A stretch of 64,000 nucleotides of DNA, taken from assembly GCA_013397435.1 (NCBI GenBank), contig VZRG01000863.1, positions 102,001 through 166,000 on the forward strand, read 5' to 3'. Of the stretch, positions 47,201-59,592 are shown in pieces. Position 1 is the first letter of the stretch; each line of letters begins with the position of its first letter. This DNA comes from Erythrocercus mccallii (lineage: Eukaryota > Chordata > Aves > Passeriformes > Dicruridae). The notes beneath the pieces are model-generated. The model was not told the origin of the DNA and ran no database searches. It was given only the letters and a program-made list of their open reading frames with translations. Made by a program: the position numbers and the translations under genes.

Positions 47201-50200
47201 TTTTGTGAAGCAAAAATCTCATAGAGGAATAGCTGCAAACCTTTTTCCTCCCAGAAAACCTAAGTCTAAACTGTGCGGCAAAGTTGTTAGAAGTGCAGGT
47301 TAAAATATGAGTAGTAGTATATCTACTGAGAGCTATTCGTACCTTTTCTGCAGAAGTAGGTCTAGAATCTGGTGGCAATCCCATTCTCCTGTTTTTCATC
47401 TTAGATGTATGTTGGAGGAATAGTTGTGTTTTTTTGTACTACATATGTACTGACAGAGAAACTTCAGACCAATGACAGAAGATGCATTAAAATTACTTTT
47501 TGTATCCTATTTACGTCTAAATATATTCTCAGGGGTAACAATCTAACTCACTGAAAGCCACAGGATTTTTTTTTTGTTTAGAGTCTCTTGTAAAACATAA
47601 AGTATAAGATGTGCACACGAGCCCATATGTCATCAGAAACTATGAAAAAAGTGTTTCTCCATGTGAATTTATGGCTTAAGTATCTAAACTAGAACGGGGC
47701 TATCCAGTCAGGAAAATCTTTCTAGTGCTAGAGTTGGGGCAGCCACACAATAATGTACACCTTGATCTCTGTCATCTGCTCATACAAAGATCAGAAATTC
47801 TTGAGCCAGAGACCTGGCTCTCAAGGTATTAACTACTAAAATCACCTTCTAGAGCTTCTTAATACTAAGCAAACTGATTATTGCCTTTTACTGGGTTTTA
47901 AAGGCTTTTGGCATGTATCAGCTAAACCATATTTTTAAGATTTAAATACCTTAGTTCAAACAAAAAACCCCAAATACTCAGAAATCCTTCCCTATGTGTT
48001 CTGAAAAAAAAAAAAGAAGGGATTTTTAAAATACGACTTGTACTCATGACTCATTTGAACTATTTGGAATATCACCAGAGAGTGCACGTGTCCAGATAAA
48101 CTCTAGAAGAATACTGCTATGAAAGAAGGCAGCGAAATATCTACTTGTATGAAAATGGCTGTTAACAGGCTTCAACAGGGTCAATGATGGTTTTAAAAAA
48201 TTCCTGAGCACTTAGTTTCAGCAGTTCATAGCAGCATCCTGGGCTTTGGTTTTCTTTTATGAGGATGTCTGTAATTTCTTTCCATTACAGAACATTGGTA
48301 AAGGGGTGAAAAGGCAGTAAAGAATTACCAATTTGAGAAACTTTGCCTGATTGAGTAAAAAAATTAGACATGCGACAACCTTAAATACACAAAATTACAA
48401 TAATGTAGAAACTATACTAGTGTACTAATATTTTGAAACATAAGCATTTAAAAACCTGGAGGGAAGAAAAAACAAACACAGAAAAATTATTTTCAAAGAG
48501 AAGTAAGCATGGAACTTGCACCAAGACTCTGCATTTGCCCTGCAGTGTATTAGCTGAACACGTCTGAACAAGGAGACAAAGCAATAACCAGACACAGCTG
48601 TGGGGTGACACTGGGGTGACATACAAAACTTGAGGACCAGTTGGTTCCCATTCTGTGGCAAGGACAGAAATTAGTGTTTCTACCTGGTGTACCACACTGG
48701 ATCAAATTAATCTTGTTCTCTTTGTCTTTTCCCTTTTCTTGTACATTGCTAAGTAACTCTGTACGTTTTTATACAAGACCTCAAGATTTATGTTTTTTGA
48801 GGGCTTTCTTGGGCAAAATCACAGGGTGTTTTTTTGCTTTTCCTTGGAGAAGGCAGGGAAGGGTAGATGTTGAAAAAAAAATCTGTCTATGTGTCTGCCA
48901 AGCAAATCTGGCATGATAACATGAATTTCTGTGTTAGATATCAGCAACAGGAAATGCAAGAACAGTCATGGTGAAGTGGAACACTAGTAAGGAAGGAGGG
49001 TTCACGAGATGAGAGGACGTGACTACAAGAGGGCAAAAGAAGCCTCCAAAATCCAAAGCCATGGCAGTTGTTGAAGTTGAACCACTCTTTATTAAATCTT
49101 AATCATCCTCTCTGACACAGAGCATGAAAGCAGCATTTAGTTTCCACTTATATCAGCTGGAATTATTCCTCAGTAAAACTGGACCCAAACTGACGTGGTG
49201 GTTTATCTGTCTTATGTGATGCAAACAGGGATAGCTTAATTGGCTTTATGGAGTCATGGTGAAGCAGAATGCAATAACATCTTTCCTCCTCTTAATCTGT
49301 AACTGACTGATAGTAATTTTTAAGATGAATGAGGAAAAATAAAACCTGTTTTCTTACAGATTACAATATTAAACTTCACTATGTTAGTAATAAGTAACAG
49401 TAGTAGCCACCCTCCCTGTAAAGCCTTTGAGACTGGACAGTAGTTCCCCTTGCACAGCTGTGGCACTAGTTATATAAATCAATAAAATCAACAGTACAGC
49501 AAATTACAGTCTTCTACAGTGCAACAGAAGTGCTTTTCCCTTATCCACAGGTGTCAACAGATGATAGTATGTCCAATTTCAACTTGAAGGGACAAGCCTT
49601 CTAGAATGAGGATATCTGAGTGAGATGGAAACATAAAAGAAATGTCACAGAGCTCTAAACTTCCATCAAATGTGCCCTTTGAGATGTGATCAACAATTCT
49701 ATGTGCTACGTATGTTCTGAAAACTAATAATTTCATGTAGTCATGTCTTAAAATGCTCAAGTTGGATTAAGTATCTATTGTAGACATATGTCTACTCTGT
49801 CATACTCAGATGCCCTGAAGTATCACATTCACCAAAAGATTTCTGCAATATCCCTGAAATGCTGATGTGGGTGTAATGGTGACTAACTATTCTGAATAAC
49901 TCTTATTAGCTGTTCTTCAGTTTCATTCTACTATAATCAGTCTTTAATTTTAGGTCTGAAGCTGCATTCTTAACACTTACAGGAAAAGAGTTTGTTCAGA
50001 GTTTGCGTGGAAAATAATGGCAAACTTGACCATATATATCTATTTGCAGGGGAATTCCCAAACCAAACAATTTGAAAACATTCACAAAGGATGCAATAAC
50101 ATAAGCACAACAGCCTCTGGGCCTTGAAACTCCTGATATTTAAATACCACACAACTTACTTCTGGTCTGAGTGCCTGTTGTCTATGATCCCTTGAAAATG

Positions 50201-51842
50201 GTTTCAGGATGTGGCAACTCTGATATTTTTTAATACAATGTCATACTTTCAGATGTTCTTGTCACCAATGAAACTGCAGCATGAATACTGCTGTAAACTG
50301 TACTGCACTGTATTACTGTAAGTGTAATTAAAACATCTACTTCAGTTAAGTCATGTTTGATCTGACCTTAATTTTTATAGATTATAAACCAACTGTGAAA
50401 AAACCCCACATTTTCTGGTTATTAAAGACAACAGTGGCATACAGTAATTTTCATTAGGCTGTTTCTGCCTTATGTTGCTGATTTCTGTGACACAAAGAAA
50501 TTTTTACATTCCCCCAAAAAATCATGAAAATTACCATTTTTTTCATTATCATTCTTAATAGCAAAGTTCATGATACGTCTAGTAAACTGCTTTTTTATCT
50601 TGCTTATAGCAGATTATGGAGCAGACCTTATTTAATGTGATTTTCTATAGTAAAAGAATTGATGGGAAAAATAGATGTTCTCAGGAATGGGAGAGAAACA
50701 CAGTATTACTTTAAAATGATTATCAGTTGTAATGCATTTACTTTGAGGGATTAGATAGAAAGGGAAGTAGAGAAGTAAGCAGGGTATCTCACAGTAATGC
50801 AAAAATAGTAAATAAAAGGAGCTCTCCTGCATGGTTTATGACTGTGCATCAAGTATTTATTTCTCTCTCAGACAACTTCTCTGTAAATTCTGAAACAACA
50901 GACGTGACCTCTTTTTGCATTGACCCCACATGAAGGAAGAACATATCAAGGGCCCTTGAGACACTGAGCTCTAAAGCAGACCAGCAGAACAACATTGTTT
51001 TGGGTTAGTGACCAAAGTTTCAGAACAAATTGAATTTTTAGACTTCATGTATAACAAAATCAAGCACTTACACCAAAAATATAGCTGAGCAGATAAGACT
51101 AGAAATAAACAATAACTCAATATTTATTTTTACTCTCTCAACCCTTCAAATGAGGCAAACAAGGGGAATGAGTCTTCCATAGTCCAAGAACAACTTATTT
51201 TCCAGGTAAAGTGCCACTTACTTATTTTGTATCCTGTAGTTTAATGAAAACAGACACATACTGACATAATATATTTTGACAAAAAAACTCTTATATTTTT
51301 AAAAAGGAAGCATGAAATTACACTGCTAAAATGTGCCTTCAAAGAGAATTCAGAAAACAGAAATTTTAAAAATGTCTTTTCTCCATTGTTTTGCATCTGT
51401 TTTTGAAGGTGTAGGAAGCAAGGGGACTATTTTGCCTTTTCAAACAACATACAGAAATGTAAGATCACCAAAGAGCTAGATTTGCCTCCGATATGTATGG
51501 AAGTTGGCAGTGTGTAAACTTAAATGGCTCAAAGATATTAGAGATATTACATACTCCGCTGTCCTCCTACAGAAGAAAACAACATTACACTGTAGTCCTT
51601 CTCCATATATGTATGCCTTGTGTTATGTGGAGCTCATTCAGAATATCTGCCAAATCAACCTTTTGCCTGAACTCTGCTTCCCAGCACCCCAGGATGCTGT
51701 GCTGTTTGTGAGCTCTATATGTAGTGCTATTTGAATGTCTGACTTAGAAACCACCCTACAGTGATCATCTGATCATGCTTTAGAATGCTGTTTTTGAATA
51801 TTTTCTCATTTTCCTGTAACACATTTAATCTAACATTGCATA
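44261..51842. other. Intergenic, no gene seen
   Basis: A long AT-rich stretch. No gene, tRNA or family repeat is recognisable. One perfect 12-bp inverted repeat lies at 45209-45238 and is listed separately. Confidence 0.45.
45209..45238. repeat. 12-bp perfect inverted repeat
   Basis: GATTGTGACAAA (45209-45220) and TTTGTCACAATC (45227-45238) are exact reverse complements separated by GGAAAA. The surroundings are not recognised as a transposon. Confidence 0.95.
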
Positions 51843-52335
51843 CAATTGTGGTGCCCCCAACATAAGAAGGACATGGAATTGTTGAAGCAAGTCCAGAGGA
51901 GGGCCATGAAGTTGCTAAGAGGACAGGAGCAGTTCCCCTGTGAAGACAGGCTGAGAAAGTTGGGCTATTCAGACTGGATACGAGAGGGTTGTGTAGAGGT
52001 GTCAGAGCAACCTTCCAGTGTCTGAAGGGTCCTACAGGGAAGCTGGAGAGAGACTTGTTTAGGAACTGTAGTTATAGGCATGGAGTAATGGCTTCAAATA
52101 GAGAACATGTTTAGATTAGATAATAGGAAGAATTTTTTTGCTATGACAGTTGTGAGGCACTGGAACAGATTGCCCAGAGAAGATATGGATGCCCCATCCC
52201 TGGCAGTCTTCAAGGCAGGCTGGCTGAGGCTCTGAACAACCTAGTCTAATGGAAGACACACCTGCCCACAGCAGGGCAGTTGGAACTAGATTATCTTTCA
52301 GGTTCCTTCCACCCCAAACCATTCTCTAATTTTAT
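51843..52335 (+). mobile_element. CR1 LINE 3' end
   Basis: It contains GTCCAGAGGAGGGCCATGAA, the GACAGGCTGAGAAAGTTGGG motif, CACTGGAACAGATTGCCCAG and the terminal GGTTCCTTCCACCCCAAACC with an ATTCT-rich tail (TTATAATTCTATTATTATG). It is a 5'-truncated copy with frameshifts. Confidence 0.88.
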
Positions 52336-52344
52336 AATTCTATT

Positions 52345-52720
52345 ATTATGTTAAACTCTTGATGGACATCCCAAAACTGAATATTGCACTCCAGGAGTGA
52401 TCTTTCAAGTGCTGTATTGATTTTCTTCAGCTGGTGCAGCATTGTAAATGATGCCCAACATGTGGTTAGTCTTCATCACCAGAAGGTCATACCAGCCAAT
52501 TTACTATCCACCAGGATCTCTCAGGTCCTTCTCTGCAAAACTGACCTCCAGCCTGTCAGCTCCCAAACTCCCCTGCTACATGGCATTACTTTTGTCCCAG
52601 TTTTGGCATCCTTGTGCGGTCTCCATCAGTCCATTTCAACCTGTCTAGATCCCTCTGAATGACAGCCCTATTTTCTGATATATTGATATTTTTCACTGTT
52701 TTATACCATCTGAAAACCTA
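52345..52720 (-). mobile_element. CR1 LINE internal fragment, opposite orientation
   Basis: The antisense of CR1 ORF2 is recognisable in the order CTCCAGGAGTGATCTTTCAA, TTGTAAATGATGCCCAACAT, CCACCAGGATCTCTCAGGTC, CTTCTCTGCAAAACTGACCT and AACCTGTCTAGATCCCTCTG. It abuts the + strand CR1 end at about 52335-52345. Confidence 0.75.
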
Positions 52721-53885
52721 AGTTGTTATGAGGACATTTTAAAGCTGGATATGTAAAGTGGAAAGATAGTAAAAGACATTAGCAAAGTGTAATCAGATTC
52801 AAGTGATATATAAAACAACATTTTCCATAATTTTTGTTTCCAAACAATAGTCCAGATTAAACTATTTTTGTCACTGGATTGTCTTGGTGAGAGTGCTGAT
52901 GAGAGGTTCTCCATGACACTGGCCCATTGTGGCAGATGGCTGGAGTGCCTGAGAGTCAGGGTCACTGGTGCTGGCAAGAGGCTTGGAAAGGCTGCCTCAT
53001 CCTTTGATGGCAAAAAGGAGGAACAAAATTATTATTATCCTAATTCTCCCTCTAAAACAACATTGTTAACACCAGAGGACAAATGAGGACAAAAGGTGGA
53101 TTTCATAAGCTTTCATTTTAATGATCAGCTACTAAAACCACACTCCTGCACACCAGTGGCCTCTCTCTTGCATGGTGCTGTGCTCTGTCCACCGATGCAA
53201 TTCTCTTCCCAGGCTCTGGGTGGTCATATTACACCAATATACATATCTGTCTGGAAAAAGATATGTTTGTGTTTAGCACTTAAACATTTTTAATATGGCA
53301 AACTTCTTTTCCAGACACTCCCCCTCTTGAAGAGCTATTTAAATTTTTGATCATCTGCCCTTCAGATGTCTGACCTACATTGCCAATATCTTCCCAGATA
53401 TTACTAGCACATATGATTAGGCACAACAAGAGTAAATACATTTTACTGCCAGCAGTATGACACCAGAATCAAACAGGATCCAAAAATGTGTCTTCCACTG
53501 AAACATTTTGAATAAAAATGCAGAGAATGCCAAGACTTTTAATTTTTCAGTTTTAAATAATTATCTTTCTACATATTTTACTTATTACTACAAAATGCAA
53601 AGTGGTAAGGGGACAGAACGGATCCCTGAAGAAGAGATAAAATAAACAGTGACAAGATGAGAAAGTTATTTTAGGTGGTTTCAGTTTAACTGTAAAATTC
53701 TTAGCAATGCACGTCTCTTCCCCAAAACCACTCAAATCCTTTTCTCTAGCCTCAGTTTATTTGTTTGCTTGGCACACTACGTGGTGTTAGAGCAATTCCA
53801 GACATGTGTTACCTTTTGGTACAAATACTGGGGTCATGGCTGTGTGAATTTAAAAAGTTGTACCATTATATCTGAGATCAACAAG
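52721..53885. other. Intergenic, no gene seen
   Basis: No recognisable gene. The part 52880-53230 is less AT-rich and may hold further degraded repeat sequence, but I cannot assign it. Confidence 0.45.
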
Positions 53886-55375
53886 GTCCCCCCCAAGCCT
53901 CCTCTTCTCCAGATTAAACAACACCAGTTTTCAGCCTCTCCTTTTAAGACTTGTGCTCCAGATGCTCCCCCAGCTCTGTAACCCTTCTCTGGACACCCTC
54001 CAGCACCTCAGTGTCTTTCTTGTGGCAAAAGGCCCAAAACTGAACACAGGATTCGAGGTGTGGCCTCACCAGTGCTGTGTACAGACAATCCCTGCCCTGG
54101 TCCTGCTGCCCGCACTATTGCTGATGCAGGCCAGGATGCCATTGACCTTCTTGGCCACCTGGACACACTGTTGGCTTATATCCAGCCAGCTGTCTGCCAG
54201 CACCCTGAAATTGCTTCCTGTTGAACAGCGCTCAAGCCACTCTTCCCCCAGCCTGTAGTGCCACCTGGGGGTTGTTGTGACCTGAGTGCAGGACCCTGAA
54301 CTTCTCCCTGTTGAGTGCCATGCAATTGTCCTCAGCCCATCATCCCAGCCCATTGAAGATCTCCCTGCAGAACTTTCCTACCCTCCAGAACTTTCCTACC
54401 CTCCAGTAGATCAACACTTCCACCTAACTTGCTGTCATCTGTGAACTGACTGAGGGTGAGCTCAATCCCCTCAGCCAAATCATCCATATAAATATTAAAC
54501 AGGACTGACCCCAGCACTGAGCCCTGGGAAACACCAATGGTGGCTGGCAGCCAGCTGTGTTTAGTTCCATTCAGCAGCACTCTCTGAGCCTTGCCAGCCA
54601 ATTTGTCACCCAGCAAAGGCTACACTCATCCAAGCCATGAGTAGCCAGTTTCTCCAGGAGAATTCTGTGGGATGCGGTGTCAAAAGCTTTACCCAAGTCT
54701 AGATAGGCAACATCTGCAGTCTTTCCCTCACCTGCTGGTGGGTCAGCCCATCACAGAAGGAGACCAGGTTGGTCAACAGGCGCTGCCAGTGCTGACTGGG
54801 CCTGATTCCCTGGTTGTCCTGCACATGCTGTGTGATGGCACTCAAGGCGACCAGCTCCATGACCTTCCTTGGTACCGAGATCAGGCTGACAGCCCTGAAA
54901 TTCCCCTGCTCATCCTTCTGACCCCTCTTAAAGAAGGACACTACATTTGCTAATTTCCAGTCAGCTGGCATTTCTCCTGTTAACTGGGACTGTTGGCAAG
55001 TGATTGAAAATGGCATGGCAAGCTCTTTTGCCAGCTCCCTCATTACTCTCACATCCCATCTGGACCCATACACTTGTGGGTGTCTAATTAGCATAACAGG
55101 CATAATCTTTTCTTCCTGGATTATGCAGGTTTCCTTCCCTATCACTAACTTCCAGCTCTGGGAGCTGGGAAACCTAAGAACAACTGGTTTTAAAGACTGA
55201 GGCAAAGGGGTCCTTAAGTACCTCAACCTTTTCCTTATCCCCAGATGCTATGCTACCCTCTGCATCCAGCAGAGGATTGAGCTACTCCTTAGCCCTCCTT
55301 TTGTTGCCGATGTATTTGCAGAATTTTTTTTTCTTTAACCACAGTGGCTAAATTAAGTTCGAATTTTATCCAAAA
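53886..55375 (-). mobile_element. CR1 LINE, reverse-transcriptase part of ORF2
   Basis: This is the longest CR1 copy here, about 1.5 kb. Minus-strand frames at 54699-55226 and 54332-54616 together read across the RT domain. Visible landmarks are the PISVPRKVMEL-like segment (here ISVPRKVMEL), GIRPSQHW, LTNLVSFCDGLT, GVSQGSVLG and the catalytic-type FTDD (54434-54445). Changed stops and frame breaks make it inactive. It lacks the CR1 3' end (about 300 bases) and most of the 5' part. An in-frame 18-bp tandem duplication is present at 54368-54403. Confidence 0.92.
54368..54403 (-). repeat. 18-bp tandem duplication inside the CR1 copy
   Basis: CAGAACTTTCCTACCCTC occurs twice in immediate succession. 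The minus-strand translation therefore repeats EGRKVL, keeping the frame. Confidence 0.97.
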
Positions 55376-56037
55376 GGCTGTTGCTGAAATAGGAGCTGAA
55401 GGGTTTTGAGAAAGTCTCTAGTGTTTTAAAGAATACAGATGTAAACTAGAATTTATTTCCTTCTACTCAGAAGGCAATTTATCTTTGTGACAGTGAAATA
55501 TTTTCCAAGATGTGAAGGGAGGTGTAAATCTGCACATTCTTAATAAACACATTTATGTTTATTAATTAATATGGCTTGCCTGAAAACATCCTTCACAGCC
55601 AGTCTCACATGAATAATTAGATACACCCTCAACCTGAGTCCTCCAGTACAGGGGAAATACAGAAAATCAAGACTGAATCCTTAACAGGATCCACCTATCT
55701 TAACTCTATTCTAAGTATTTCTGAAATACTATTTAGAAGCATAAATCACTTGAGAAACCTCAACATCATCTCCATTTGAAGAGTCAGGGAGTTCCATAAA
55801 TGAGACAGCTTCACTAGTAGATGTGGTTCAGATATGCAGGAAGATCCTGTGCACAGTAAGGTGTACCACACACAGACTGCATGCACAAGTGGAAACACAG
55901 ATAATATTGCCTAATCTCTTCTATTGCTTTCACTATGGAACCTGTAAAAGATGTGATGAATTCAGGTGCAAATGACTGCTTAGTGAAAACCTGAAAATAC
56001 ATTTTTTTAATATAGAGCACCCATAAGTACATATCCA
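55376..56037. other. Intergenic, no gene seen
   Basis: AT-rich DNA between two CR1 copies. Nothing is recognisable. Confidence 0.5.
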
Positions 56038-56588
56038 CTTTTGTGAAACCCCAGCTGGAGTACTGTACCCAACTCTGGAGTCCTCAGACAGGAAAGACAT
56101 GGACACATTGGAGAAGATCCAGAGGAGGGCCACAAAAACAATCACAAAACTAGAATATGTTTCCTATGAGGACAGACTGAGAGAGTTGGGGCTGTTCAGA
56201 CTGGAGAAGAGAAAGCTCTGGGGAGATCTTACAGCAACCTTTCAGTACTTAAAAGGGCCTTACAAGAAAGATGAGGATAAACTTTTTAGTAGGGTCTGTA
56301 GCTATAGGCAAGGCATAATGATTTTAAACTAAAAGAGAGTAGATTAAGACTAGACACAAGGAAGAGGTTTCTTACACTGAGGGTAGTAAAACACTGGAAC
56401 AGATTGCTCAGAGAAGTGGTGGATGCCCCACCCCTGGAAACATTCAAGGTCAGGTTGAAAAGAGCTCTGAAGAATCAGATCTAGGTGAAGACGTCCCTGC
56501 TCATTGCAGGGTCTAGATGACCATTAAAGGTCCCTTCCAACACCAACTATTGTATGATTCTGTAATTCCATAATCCCCTGATTCTGTC
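56038..56588 (+). mobile_element. CR1 LINE 3' end
   Basis: It begins with CCCCAGCTGGAGTACTGTAC and continues through AGAAGATCCAGAGGAGGGCC, GAGAGAGTTGGGGCTGTTCA, AACACTGGAACAGATTGCTC and GGTCCCTTCCAACACCAACT. It ends in degenerate ATTCTGTAATTCCATAATCC tail units. A 77-codon open frame at its start is a relic of ORF2. It is 5'-truncated and inactive. Confidence 0.9.
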
Positions 56589-59128
56589 CAGACCTCGTAT
56601 CACCAAAGCCACCCATTATTTGAAGAAGGAGGAAAAAAGCTTTCTGGAATCTTTAAAAACAGCACTGTTCAAGCAAGGCATCTGGGCAATGTTTTCTAAC
56701 AACCTATCACTCCACCAATATGTCTTGGAAGCCTGTCAGTGCACTCTTGGCAGTTTCAGTGAGAGGTCTGTTACTCTGAACACCTCTCCTCCTTCTAAGA
56801 AACCAATAGGGACTTGCTCTCAAACTGCTTCAGGTACCCAAAGGAAAAGATATCTTTCTTTCATATACAAGAGAAGAAGTGTTTGCAGGATGAAGTCACA
56901 GAACTACAAAAATAAAAGTTGTTTTCAACTGTTTTTAGCAGGTCAGCATTTAACCTCTAATCAGCCAGATGTAACAGCTTTCCCATATGAAAAATACCTA
57001 AATATGAGAAATGATGGTCACAAGATATATTACAGTTAATTACAACACGGCTAGCCAATGGCAATGTATGATGCCATATGATCTGTATTTCTGAATTATT
57101 TTCACTTTCAAGTTTGTATTGAAAGCTGTTTCCTCCCTAAGAAACCTCTGTGCTCATCTCACTAGACAGATTTTTGCTAGCTTTTCCCTCCTCCTTTTTG
57201 CTTCTGAGGAGTTTATGAATTGTCCTATTCTTTGAGGCCGTATGACTGGGAAAGAAGGGAATGTGCCCCTGCATTCCCCAAGATTTACACATTTTCTCTA
57301 TGTTTGCTGACTGAGTTTGACTTGTGTCTTGTAATTCTCTTGTGGACATTTTGAGTTTTAATGTTCTCTTTATCAAAAATAAAAGTGGATGTTGTCCTCC
57401 CCCAGCTGATTGACAGTTGTTATTATCAAGTTTGTATAAACAAGCTTGTTTATATATACATAAAATATTATAATTATTGGGCCATTTGTGTAACTATGCT
57501 TATACTGTGTCGTCATCCTGTCACTGTGACAAGTATTGCACAGGAAAAGAGAAAACACATCCTAAGAAGGCCACATCACAGGCACAGAGCCTTTAAATTC
57601 TGAAGATCAAGAGTGGTACTGACTTGCCTTCCCTAAAGCCTGCAAGTCCCTTTTCATCCTGGTTGTCCATGGAACTTACATCATCTATGCACTTTCAGCA
57701 TTCCTGTGACAGGAAGCATAGAGGCTATGGAAAAGATCAGCAGTTATACATATATAAGGGAGACAATGACAGAAATACCAAAGATAGAGATGTTTTATGT
57801 TGCAGATCCAAGTCTTGTGCTGGTATAGTCAGGTATTTAAAGAAAAAATAATTTCCCACTGAGTGTTAAATATTAATTCAAAATCTCAACCTCTAGATCG
57901 CAGCAAGAACTGTAAGAGCTGTGAAATGAAGAGGAGAAAAATAAGAGGCCATGAACATGTCATGGAAGTCACTCTCCACAGACTCATCTCCCCTGACAGA
58001 AATGTGTATTGCAATCTGTCAGCCAGGCAGTGACCATTTTTTAAAACACCCTCCCAGGCTGCGTGCATCTGCAGTCTGTGTGCACGGAACTATTGGTCAC
58101 ACAGAGCTGGAAGTGATGGGTTTGGAAGACAGGATCACACTGCCCTTGTTAGAACACTTTGAGATCACACAATTTCTCTTCTCCCATTCTAGCTTGCATT
58201 TTAACACCAGCCTTTGAAAAACAACATATTCCAGGATTTTATATTAACTGGCTTCTGTTCAGACTGGAACACAGAATTGAAGACATTGAAAATAATGTCA
58301 GTTTTTAGTCGGGCAGCTGAACCTCAAAATAAGGAAAATACATATAGCTCAAAATCAGTTCAAATCAGAAAATCAGTGTATTTTTCAGTGATTAAAACAG
58401 TTAATGGCTATAGAAGTTTTTTAATGATAAAAAGTTCTTTCTTTTCCTTTTTTTAAATACTCAACTCTCTTTGAGTGATATTTGAAAAGCTGAAGCTCAG
58501 CTTGAACTGAAAATACTGTTTTGAAACAAAAGTTTCTGCTTGAAAATACCAAAATAAAATGTTTTGCCTTTTGCAAATTCCTGTCTTCTTTTTTCTGTCC
58601 CTTGCTGAATTTAAAAAGTTGTTTTGATTATTGAGCAATGTGACTACAAGGGCAGATTTGTTTGTTTGTTTTAAAAATCTGTTACGTTGTCTGGGTTACA
58701 GTTCAGCTGAAACACATTAATTCACGCATTCTTTCTTCTTCCTTCTCACTTATTACTTGCTCTTTTTGGAACTGGGCTAGTCTGAATTCTTGTGTCCAGG
58801 TACCCTTAAACTCTGAAGAACCTTGAAGTTTGGCATTCCTCACTGCTGCCTGACCTCTTAATCCAAGGTCTGAGAAGACTCAAGCTTTTGAAAAGTTGTG
58901 CTGCAAACTTCCTAACTTCACAGCTCTTCATCCTTTGAGCTTAATTAAAATTCGATAGAAATACATGCGCCTCACATTCATTTCTTGCAAGTGCACTTTG
59001 GATTCACTTAGATTACTTTCCCTCCTGTCTAAAACCTGCCTCTTTTTCTCTCCCTAGCATGACTCATTGGTTGCTTTGCAATGTTTCACCATAGAAATAT
59101 GCACTCTGTAGTAGGTTTGATGTGATTA
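56589..59128. other. Intergenic, no gene seen
   Basis: A 139-codon open frame at 56620-57039 is the longest here, but it has no domain, no homopolymer support for retroposition and AT-rich composition like its surroundings, so I do not call it a gene. Confidence 0.5.
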
Positions 59129-59132
59129 ATTA

Positions 59133-59588
59133 TGGGGATTGATACCCCATAAGATCTGAGGGTCCAGCCTGTTCAGATATGGCTGTAAAAATAATTAGCG
59201 AGACAGCATGATCGAGTGTGTCTTGAAACTCAAAAAGGTTTAATAAGATAACTGAAATATTACAAAATAAAGAATAAGCCGAGCACAGTGCAAGAATAGA
59301 TTTTGCACTTGCTACAACACCTCGAAAATGTCCTTGGTCCCTTTGTTCTGTCACCTTTTATACTTAATGACTGAGGCGGGTTCTCTGGAAACCTGCCAAT
59401 GACAAGGGCTATAGGTTTTGATGAACAGTGACAAGGGCCAACAGGTGCTTCTTTCCTGGCACTGAGCCAATCACAAACAGAAGAACATAGAACTTTCTAG
59501 TTACACTTCCTAATAAGTTAAGCAGGAACTTGAAGCCATTTCCTTATACACAAACACCCACCCAAGAGTGCGGGGGTGCATTACTACA
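59133..59588 (-). mobile_element. Solo LTR of an endogenous retrovirus
   Basis: A 456-bp unit starts TGGGG and ends TACTACA on the + strand, so it runs TG...CA on the minus strand. It is flanked by a 4-bp direct repeat ATTA (59129-59132 and 59589-59592). In minus orientation it has a TATAAAA box (59357-59363) and an ATTAAA poly(A) signal (59239-59244) about 115 nt further on, as expected for U3-R-U5 order. No gag, pol or env sequence adjoins, so only the LTR remains. The 4-bp duplication fits a gammaretrovirus-like (class I) element, but the class is an inference. Confidence 0.7.
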
Positions 59589-59592
59589 ATTA

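Noticed and set aside
56620..57039. 139-codon open frame as a gene
   Set aside because: No domain, no splice support, and composition like the surrounding intergenic DNA.
59108..59588. LTR boundary at TGTAGTA (59108), which mirrors TACTACA at the right end
   Set aside because: This choice gives matching 7-bp ends but no target duplication, while a start at 59133 gives TG...CA ends plus the ATTA duplication. The longer version remains possible.
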